IMG/VR virus record: IMGVR_UViG_3300030380_000774
Location: 1-20,746 of that record
Reading direction: 5' to 3' (one strand)
DNA: 20,746 nucleotides
From: a virus
Shown: piece by piece, positions 16,492 through 20,746 of the stretch
Position numbering within the stretch: the stretch's first letter is position 1
Layout of the letters: each line of letters begins with the position of its first letter
Notes under the pieces: generated by a model
Databases searched by the model: none
What the model was told of the DNA's origin: nothing
What the model saw: the letters and a program-made list of their open reading frames with translations, nothing else
Position numbers and translations under genes: made by a program

Positions 16492-17481
16492 TTATATTAA
16501 TTGTTCAAATAATTTAGCTGCATCTTGCACTTTGCCAGTTTTAGCTAATTTCTGTTTTGCTTTTTTCACAGGAGTTGTAGATTTAGGAACATTTGAAGTG
16601 CCAGGTCGTGCGGTACGAGCTGCCGCTTTCTTTTCAGTTGGTTTCACTTTAGTCGCTTGTTGTGTTTTATGGTATAACCATGCGTTTCTTAAACCAAGTA
16701 AAACTCGGTAGTCATAAACGCTGTCCATTTGTTGAGGTGTGTACCCCAAAACATTTACGCCATAATCTCGAATTGCCATCTTTTCTTTTGATGCCACTTC
16801 GTTATCTTGCCATTCAGGAATATGCTCAAGCAACTGTTGTTGGCCATACTCAACAAATTGTTGTATTTGTTGTTGCTGTTTCATTTGTGATTCTTGTTGA
16901 ATCCTTTGTGACTCAGCTTGTACTGCTTTTAACTTTTGCTTTTTCTCATTCCATACATCTTTTTCACGGACATAAGCAATAGGGTCAGCTTCGTAAAGTG
17001 CGTTCCAATCTGGCTCGTTTTCTAACTCGCCTTTCAAAGTTGATTCCATTCTAGGTAACAACTGTGAATAAATTGCATCTTTTTGAGAAACCTCTTGTTG
17101 TTTTGCTTCAAAAGCTTTTCGCTGTTCAGCTAACTCTTGAGTTTTTCTCGTATAATCTCTTTGGCGACTGTATCCGTTTTGGAGTTCTTCAAGCGTGACC
17201 TCTGTTTCTTCGCCATCTACTTTAATTGTATATAGCTGTGGTTGCTCGGACTCCTCTTCTTCTACTTGATCTTCTTGGAGTTCTTGTTCTTCGACTTCTT
17301 CAAGTTCTTCTTCAAAGGGTTCGTTATCTTCGATAACTTCTTCTTCGTTGACTAACTCTTCAGTAGCCTGTTCTTCTATTTCGTTTTCTGGTTGCTCTGC
17401 TGGAGTCAAAAAACTTTCAAAAGATTGTTCTGTCTTTTCTAAGTTTGTTTGTAAACCAATCGGCTTTGCGTTGTTGGTCAT
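16492..17481 (-). CDS. Capsid scaffolding protein, 329 aa
   Basis: Residues about 15-85 are extremely acidic (Glu runs such as EEEVIEDNEPFEEELEEVEE). Then comes YTIKVDGEETEVTLEELQNGYSRQRDYTRKTQELAEQR (84-121), the phage scaffold signature, followed by a long Gln/Lys/Glu coiled coil to about 215, a WLYHKTQ region, and a basic Lys/Ala/Thr linker (279-316) before a last helix (DAAKLFEQLI). Acidic head, coiled-coil body and basic tail fit an assembly scaffold whose C-terminus touches the capsid protein and which leaves the procapsid before or during packaging. It lies 27 nt before the capsid gene and has AAGGA before its ATG. Confidence 0.88.
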   Translation of the reverse strand: MTNNAKPIGLQTNLEKTEQSFESFLTPAEQPENEIEEQATEELVNEEEVIEDNEPFEEELEEVEEQELQEDQVEEEESEQPQLYTIKVDGEETEVTLEELQNGYSRQRDYTRKTQELAEQRKAFEAKQQEVSQKDAIYSQLLPRMESTLKGELENEPDWNALYEADPIAYVREKDVWNEKKQKLKAVQAESQRIQQESQMKQQQQIQQFVEYGQQQLLEHIPEWQDNEVASKEKMAIRDYGVNVLGYTPQQMDSVYDYRVLLGLRNAWLYHKTQQATKVKPTEKKAAARTARPGTSNVPKSTTPVKKAKQKLAKTGKVQDAAKLFEQLI

Positions 17482-17509
17482 AATTTATCCTTAAAATGTA
17501 AAGTAATAT

Positions 17510-17529
17510 TTTAACAATACTGTGTTAAA
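17510..17529. other. Small perfect palindrome before the scaffold gene
   Basis: TTTAACA and TGTTAAA are separated by six bases in the 50-bp gap between the 86-aa gene and the scaffold gene, one of the few real gaps in the window. On the minus strand it starts 2 nt after the 86-aa gene's stop. With only one GC pair per arm and no T-tract it is a poor terminator; it could be an operator, an RNA-processing site, or chance. Confidence 0.35.
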
Positions 17530-17531
17530 TT

Positions 17532-17792
17532 TTACACAACTTTGTGCAATCTTTGTAATTGAGCTTTTGTGATTTTACCCTTCTCTACGATAATACGCAG
17601 ATGTCTTTCTACTTCTGGTAATAATTTGATTGCTTTGTGTAAATTTTCTCTTTTATTTATATCATCTTCTTTTGAAGATAACCATAAATTTATATATTCA
17701 TCTTTAAGGATTTGTATTGCGTCTTTAAATGTTTCTGAGTTAAGAATTAACTCTGCTTCGTTTGAGTGTAGTATCTCTTCTTGTGATGGCAT
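17532..17792 (-). CDS. Small helical conserved phage protein, 86 aa
   Basis: An all-helical protein (NEAELILNSETFKDAIQILKDEYINLWLSS, then KRENLHKAIKLLPEVERHLRIIVEKGKITKAQLQRL). Its pattern of a first helix ending in W-x-x-S, then R/K-rich helices with LPEVERHL, is one I recall from small unassigned proteins next to portal or scaffold genes in many phages. Function unknown; a head-assembly role is inferred from the scaffold and capsid genes that follow. ATG is preceded by GGAAG, and it starts 3 nt after the stop of the repeat protein upstream. Confidence 0.72.
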   Translation of the reverse strand: MPSQEEILHSNEAELILNSETFKDAIQILKDEYINLWLSSKEDDINKRENLHKAIKLLPEVERHLRIIVEKGKITKAQLQRLHKVV

Positions 17793-17795
17793 TAA

Positions 17796-19199
17796 CTATC
17801 TTCCAAATTTATAAATGTTTGAGTAATCAATACCAGGAGTAAATGCTGGTTTAATACTTGGTTTACGGGCAGGTTGTGGTGCGGGTGTTGGATCTGATTT
17901 TAATGTGAAATCATTTTTTAAAATAGGTCTTGGTTCTGATTTTAATGTGTAATCATTTTGTAGAGCATTAGAAATATTTTGTGCTAAACCTAAACCAGGC
18001 ACAACAGCAGGTACTACTTTTTCCATTACTGCTGGTATGCCAAGATTAATTGCACTTCCTATTGGTAATTCATTTGTATAAGCATCCATGTTATCTGGTG
18101 ATTCATTTATAAAATCATCTATTGCAACTTGATATTGATTTCTTACACCATCCTCTGCTGGTATTTCTTGTAAGATATCTTTCATATCAATAAGATTGTT
18201 TAATTGTTCTTGTGGAGATGGAACATCAACATCAGGAATAAAACCCATACCAACTGGAGTTGTTGGTGTGTCTTGTAAAGATGTTACTGGAACATCAGGA
18301 ACGAAAAAATCTTGCATTGGCTCTACTGGCACATCTACAGGTTGTGGCATAGGATTAATCTGTATTGGTTCATAAGGTTGAATATTATTAATCATATCTC
18401 TTAATGATGAATCATCATATGATGGAATATTCGCTAAATCATCTCTTGTAGCAAAGTCATTAAAATCTGGCAGGTTTAGAGTTGATGGATCGAATGTTGG
18501 TATGTTATTTATTTGATTAGAGTTTCTTCCTATTAAATCTCTTAATTCTGTATCATCAAATGTTGGTATGTTATCTATTTCATCTCTAGCAATACTTATA
18601 AAATCATTTCTAAAATTTGCTGGATCAAATGCAGCTAAATCGTTTTTCATTGCAAAATTATCAAAATCAGGAAGATCAATACTATTTGCTATTCTGTCGT
18701 AATCTATTGGTTCTGGTTTTAACATATCCAAAATACTCTGTACTCCAGATAAATCTAAAGGTTCGTAGGTAGGTGTTTGATTTTGTGATGGTGGTGTAAA
18801 GCCATTATTACCTAATATATCTACAGGAGGTGGAAATCTAAAATCATTGGGTGGAAGAATGTTTACATTATCTCCCATACCACCGCCAACAATATTAGGC
18901 GGAAGATTTATATAGTCTGGTGGATTTATAGCACTACCACCTGGCAAAAATGCTGAATCATCTGGTGGTGTTGGAATTGTTGGAGCAACAGGAGTGTTTA
19001 TGCCTGATTGTGTAAAGCCTTGTGGATTTGCAGCAGAATAGCTTACGCCTGGTGCAATCATGTTAGGAACATTTTGTCCACCAGCTATTGATTGAGCATA
19101 ATTTAAACCACTTGTAAAAGTAGGGTCTGTAGTTGGTTGAGTATTTTGTCCAAAAATACCAATTAAGTCATTGTATATTTCAGATTCATTTATTGCCAT
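17796..19199 (-). CDS. Pro/Asn/Asp-rich modular repeat protein, 467 aa
   Basis: I recognise no family. Residues 1-150 are Pro/Asn/Gly-rich and probably disordered. At 176-275 two modules recur: LPDF(D/N)(D/N)FA....DLA (176-190 and 243-256) and (T/S)(F/Y)DD(T/S)(E/S)LRD(L/M)I (213-223 and 260-270), separated by NIPTFD or similar. Prolines dominate 275-345. Near the C-terminus NDYTLKSEPRPILK is followed by NDFTLKSDPTPAPQ (415-442), and the chain ends with a basic stretch and IYKFGR. It has no signal peptide or clear membrane helix. The DD..LRD-type repeats resemble helical linkers in phage structural proteins. It lies between the lysis and capsid blocks with AAGGA before ATG, so a minor virion protein is likely but unproven. 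Confidence 0.72.
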   Translation of the reverse strand: MAINESEIYNDLIGIFGQNTQPTTDPTFTSGLNYAQSIAGGQNVPNMIAPGVSYSAANPQGFTQSGINTPVAPTIPTPPDDSAFLPGGSAINPPDYINLPPNIVGGGMGDNVNILPPNDFRFPPPVDILGNNGFTPPSQNQTPTYEPLDLSGVQSILDMLKPEPIDYDRIANSIDLPDFDNFAMKNDLAAFDPANFRNDFISIARDEIDNIPTFDDTELRDLIGRNSNQINNIPTFDPSTLNLPDFNDFATRDDLANIPSYDDSSLRDMINNIQPYEPIQINPMPQPVDVPVEPMQDFFVPDVPVTSLQDTPTTPVGMGFIPDVDVPSPQEQLNNLIDMKDILQEIPAEDGVRNQYQVAIDDFINESPDNMDAYTNELPIGSAINLGIPAVMEKVVPAVVPGLGLAQNISNALQNDYTLKSEPRPILKNDFTLKSDPTPAPQPARKPSIKPAFTPGIDYSNIYKFGR

Positions 19200-19208
19200 A
19201 ATATTTCC

Positions 19209-19445
19209 TTATCCAGATATTAGTTTATCAATTTTTGCATCAAGTTTGTCTAATCTGTCGAAAATTCTTTCAATATCTGTATGTAGGTCTTGTTTAGTGA
19301 CATACCGCATGGGTATCTCTTCTCTGGTTTTATTAATTAAAATTTCTAATCTTTGAATGTCTGAAGCGTTTGATCTAATACTATAGATGATCGGCACATA
19401 AACCAATGTGATAAATGCGTTCCATAATATTATCGGGTTGTCCAT
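19209..19445 (-). CDS. One-TM coiled-coil protein in lysis cassette, 78 aa
   Basis: MDNPIILWNAFITLVYVPIIYSIRS gives one N-terminal membrane helix (about 4-23); the rest is charged coiled coil, including YVTKQDLHTDIERIFDRLDKLDAKIDKL. ATG 19445 is preferred because it shares a base with the endolysin stop (TAATG) and has GGAG six bases upstream. An ATG four codons earlier (19457) would overlap more and lacks a binding site. Position after holin and endolysin and this architecture fit an inner-membrane spanin-like protein, but similar TM-coiled-coil proteins of unknown role are common in marine phages, and no lipobox partner is visible here. Confidence 0.72.
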   Translation of the reverse strand: MDNPIILWNAFITLVYVPIIYSIRSNASDIQRLEILINKTREEIPMRYVTKQDLHTDIERIFDRLDKLDAKIDKLISG

Positions 19446-19816
19446 TAGTAACTCCATATATGCGGTCTTGGTCTATGAGTGTCTCCCTCTGATATATCTA
19501 AATGAATAAAACGAGAGTTACCTTTTTGATTAACGCCAATACCAGTAAATCCATAATCTGCTGCTTTCGATACTATTTGTAATGCCTTATTGCCTCTAAC
19601 AAATATATCAGCAGCTATACCTTGTGTATGAGTTCCTGGATTTTTTTTCTTTGCCTCTATTGGGTGTTCTTCGCATCTATACCCAGAACTAATAATAAAC
19701 GGAAAATCCAGCTCAGTTCTAAGTGATTGTAACTTATTTATTAGTTCGTGTGAAATATCATTTTTACCACAATGTTGGCAAGAAAACTCATCTATTGTAA
19801 AGTTTTGCCAAGTCAC
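19445..19816 (-). CDS. M15 peptidase endolysin, 123 aa
   Basis: A zinc peptidase of the M15 group (Peptidase_M15_3), which cuts peptidoglycan peptide bonds and serves as the phage lysin. Seen: FTIDEFSCQHCG (C13 and C16 pair common in phage members), SGYRCEEH (44-51), the metal motif HTQGIAAD with H63 and D70, and RFIHLDIS with H105; H119 near the C-terminus (PHIWSY) is a further candidate ligand. Length matches single-domain phage members, without a binding domain. It begins at GTG in a GTGA overlap with the holin gene, with AAAGG upstream, and carries no signal peptide, so export depends on the holin. Confidence 0.9.
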   Translation of the reverse strand: MTWQNFTIDEFSCQHCGKNDISHELINKLQSLRTELDFPFIISSGYRCEEHPIEAKKKNPGTHTQGIAADIFVRGNKALQIVSKAADYGFTGIGVNQKGNSRFIHLDISEGDTHRPRPHIWSY

Positions 19817-20193
19817 TTTGTTAAGCCTTTGGTTTTCTCAAAAGTTCTAAGACCACCAAGGCCAAGCATACCCATAAGAACTGTAAGTAAAGAACCCATG
19901 TCAAACTGTGGTAGGGTTAATTGAATATTGTTTAAGGCAAGACCAAATACAATAATAGGTTCTAAGATGAAATGGTATGCTAATGCACTCGCACATACCC
20001 AGCCTGTGAAGGGCCGCCAACCAGCGACAAAAACATTTCTGTGTGCAGCTTCTACTTTGTTGACTTCTAGCTGTGCTAAATTTGCTTTATGAATCTCTTG
20101 ATTGAGTTCATGTTGTAATTTTATTTTTAAATCTTTATCAGCTATAAACTTGTCCAGTATTTCACTTACTGGTTGTATTAATTTTTCAATCAC
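19813..20193 (-). CDS. Holin, 3TM (GTA/HK97-like) family, 126 aa
   Basis: The N-terminal helices (IEKLIQPVSEILDKFIADKDLKIKLQHEL...ANLAQLEVNKVEAAHRN) and the motif FVAGWRPFTGWVCASALAYHFILEPII followed by a last membrane helix (GSLLTVLMGMLGLGGLRTFEKTKG) are typical of the 3TM holin family (PF11351). Such proteins make holes in the inner membrane at lysis time and let the endolysin out. The start is GTG (20191-20193), 8 nt after the previous stop, with a weak ribosome binding site; the family's usual N-terminus begins at this Met. Its stop overlaps the start of the endolysin as GTGA, tying the two together. Confidence 0.87.
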   Translation of the reverse strand: MIEKLIQPVSEILDKFIADKDLKIKLQHELNQEIHKANLAQLEVNKVEAAHRNVFVAGWRPFTGWVCASALAYHFILEPIIVFGLALNNIQLTLPQFDMGSLLTVLMGMLGLGGLRTFEKTKGLTK

Positions 20194-20201
20194 GCTTTAA
20201 A

Positions 20202-20393
20202 TTATTTGCCAACTTTTTTCATTGCTTTTTTATGAGATTGTCCAAAGGTAGCTCCTTTTTTCATATCATTAACCATCATAGAGATATGTTTTTTTGTATG
20301 ATGTTTAGCATGATTTTTCATAGCAGTTTGTTGTCTTTTGTTAAGAGAAGAAACATTTACACCCTTAACAGTAGCCATTTTTTTCTTAATCAT
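20202..20393 (-). CDS. Lys/His-rich small protein, 63 aa
   Basis: Sixteen lysines, one arginine and five histidines in 63 residues, including KHHTKKHISMM and SHKKAMKKVGK, with likely helices. I recall similar MATVKGVN... proteins in marine phage metagenomes, function unknown. The start at 20393 forms an ATGA overlap with the preceding tiny gene and has AGGA seven bases before it; an in-frame ATG five codons later (20378, MATVKG) is possible. Its charge suggests nucleic acid binding, for example packaging or condensing phage DNA, but this is inference. The holin follows after 8 nt. Confidence 0.72.
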   Translation of the reverse strand: MIKKKMATVKGVNVSSLNKRQQTAMKNHAKHHTKKHISMMVNDMKKGATFGQSHKKAMKKVGK

Positions 20394-20503
20394 TTCTTTT
20401 TCCTTTTCTTAAGTTTTTTAAAATCTGCTCCTGTAATTTTTTTCCGAGGTTTTGCTACAGCAGCTAATTTTTTTTGTTTAGGTGAATATTTTTTGTATGG
20501 CAT
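20390..20503 (-). CDS. Lysine-rich microprotein, 37 aa
   Basis: It reads MPYKKYSPKQKKLAAVAKP, then RKKITGADFKKLKKRKKK: 17 of 37 residues are Lys or Arg. MPYKKYSPKQK...ITGADFKKL is a pattern I recall from tiny proteins in uncultured marine phages. The start is two bases after the stop of the preceding microgene with AAAGG upstream, and the stop overlaps the next gene in ATGA. The non-lysine core (LAAVAKP, ITGADF) makes chance coding unlikely. Role unknown; probably nucleic acid or virion binding. Confidence 0.65.
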   Translation of the reverse strand: MPYKKYSPKQKKLAAVAKPRKKITGADFKKLKKRKKK

Positions 20504-20504
20504 A

Positions 20505-20576
20505 TTATTTACCTTTCTTTTTTTTGCCTTTTTTCTTTTTAGGCTTCATTGGTTTTCCGTATCCGTATCCTGGCAT
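20505..20576 (-). CDS. Lysine-rich micropeptide, 23 aa
   Basis: MPGYGYGKPMKP followed by KKKKGKKKKGK, 11 lysines in 23 residues, ending with TAA at 20505-20507. A strong ribosome binding site (AAGGAG, seven bases before ATG) supports translation despite the size. It sits 11 nt after one lysine-rich gene and 1 nt before another. No family recognised; the Gly-Tyr head and poly-Lys tail could bind nucleic acid. Confidence 0.5.
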   Translation of the reverse strand: MPGYGYGKPMKPKKKKGKKKKGK

Positions 20577-20587
20577 AATTTTTCTCC

Positions 20588-20728
20588 TTATTTTTTCTTT
20601 TTAGTTTTTTTCTTTTTTGGAAATCCAGCTTTCATGTTTGCATAGGCTTTTGGTGAAATAGTAGATTTCTTTTTGCTTCTGCTTGTTCCAGCTTTCTTTC
20701 GTTTATTTATATTTCTATACAATGACAT
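20588..20728 (-). CDS. Lysine-rich microprotein, 46 aa
   Basis: MSLYRNINKRKKAGTSRSKK, then SPKAYANMKAGFPKKKKTKKKK: 19 of 46 residues are Lys or Arg. ATG 20728 has a strong AAGGAG seven bases upstream. The SPKAYANM(K)AGFPK segment recurs, as I recall, in tiny marine phage proteins, which supports it as real. It is the first gene of the window in transcription order and of the row of four basic proteins. Function unknown; nucleic acid binding is plausible. Confidence 0.62.
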   Translation of the reverse strand: MSLYRNINKRKKAGTSRSKKKSTISPKAYANMKAGFPKKKKTKKKK

Positions 20729-20746
20729 ATTATCTCCTTACCATTT

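Noticed and set aside
20500-20640. Slippery A-runs (A AAA AAG) in the lysine-rich genes as programmed frameshift sites
   Set aside because: The -1 frames I checked stop within a few codons, so no extended product results; the runs are explained by Lys codons.
20232-20645. 137-codon + strand frame rich in Phe
   Set aside because: The Phe runs are the complement of Lys codon runs in the four basic minus-strand genes, which have strong ribosome sites.

Overview
This AT-rich window looks like the structural and lysis half of a marine tailed phage, probably an uncultured short-tailed (podovirus-like) phage of a low-GC marine bacterium. A SAR11/Pelagibacter-type host is a guess based on base composition and on protein families familiar from marine viral metagenomes. 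Every supportable gene lies on the minus strand. Genes are packed end to start, often with ATGA, GTGA or TAATG overlaps, so the window reads as one late transcription unit running from position 20746 down to 1. I see no rRNA, tRNA, CRISPR array, integrase or transposase, and no terminase or portal gene. The last two presumably lie beyond the right edge.

In transcription order (high to low coordinates): (i) 20728-20202, four tiny, very lysine-rich proteins, three of them only 23-46 residues; (ii) 20193-19209, a lysis cassette with a 3TM-type holin, an M15 peptidase endolysin and a one-TM coiled-coil protein; (iii) 19199-17532, a Pro/Asn/Asp-rich repeat protein and a small helical protein; (iv) 17481-15529, scaffold and SU10-type (DUF5309) major capsid protein, followed at once by a clear intrinsic terminator; (v) 15484-14134, a small conserved protein, the head-tail adaptor and a Gp80-like virion protein; (vi) 14129-8461, the host-recognition block: a 20-residue-repeat protein, a 1052-aa fibre, a DUF7936-like protein, a 35-aa membrane peptide and a second fibre of 498 aa; (vii) 8459-6375, a P22 gp10-like tail nozzle protein and two small conserved proteins; (viii) 6378-397, three proteins resembling the internal/ejection proteins of short-tailed phages, including one of 1341 aa; (ix) 425 to the left edge, a PD-(D/E)XK nuclease cut off at position 1.

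Together these build the capsid, neck, nozzle and fibres, supply the proteins ejected with the DNA, and lyse the cell. The absence of tape-measure, tube or sheath genes, together with the nozzle and ejection-type proteins, argues for a short tail.

The points most worth a second look are the truncated nuclease, whose active-site spacing resembles the homing endonuclease I-Ssp6803I; three S74 chaperone domains in one virion cluster, one on a likely internal protein; the terminator placed directly before a gene with no ribosome binding site; the row of lysine-rich microproteins; and the 35-aa membrane peptide between the two fibre genes.
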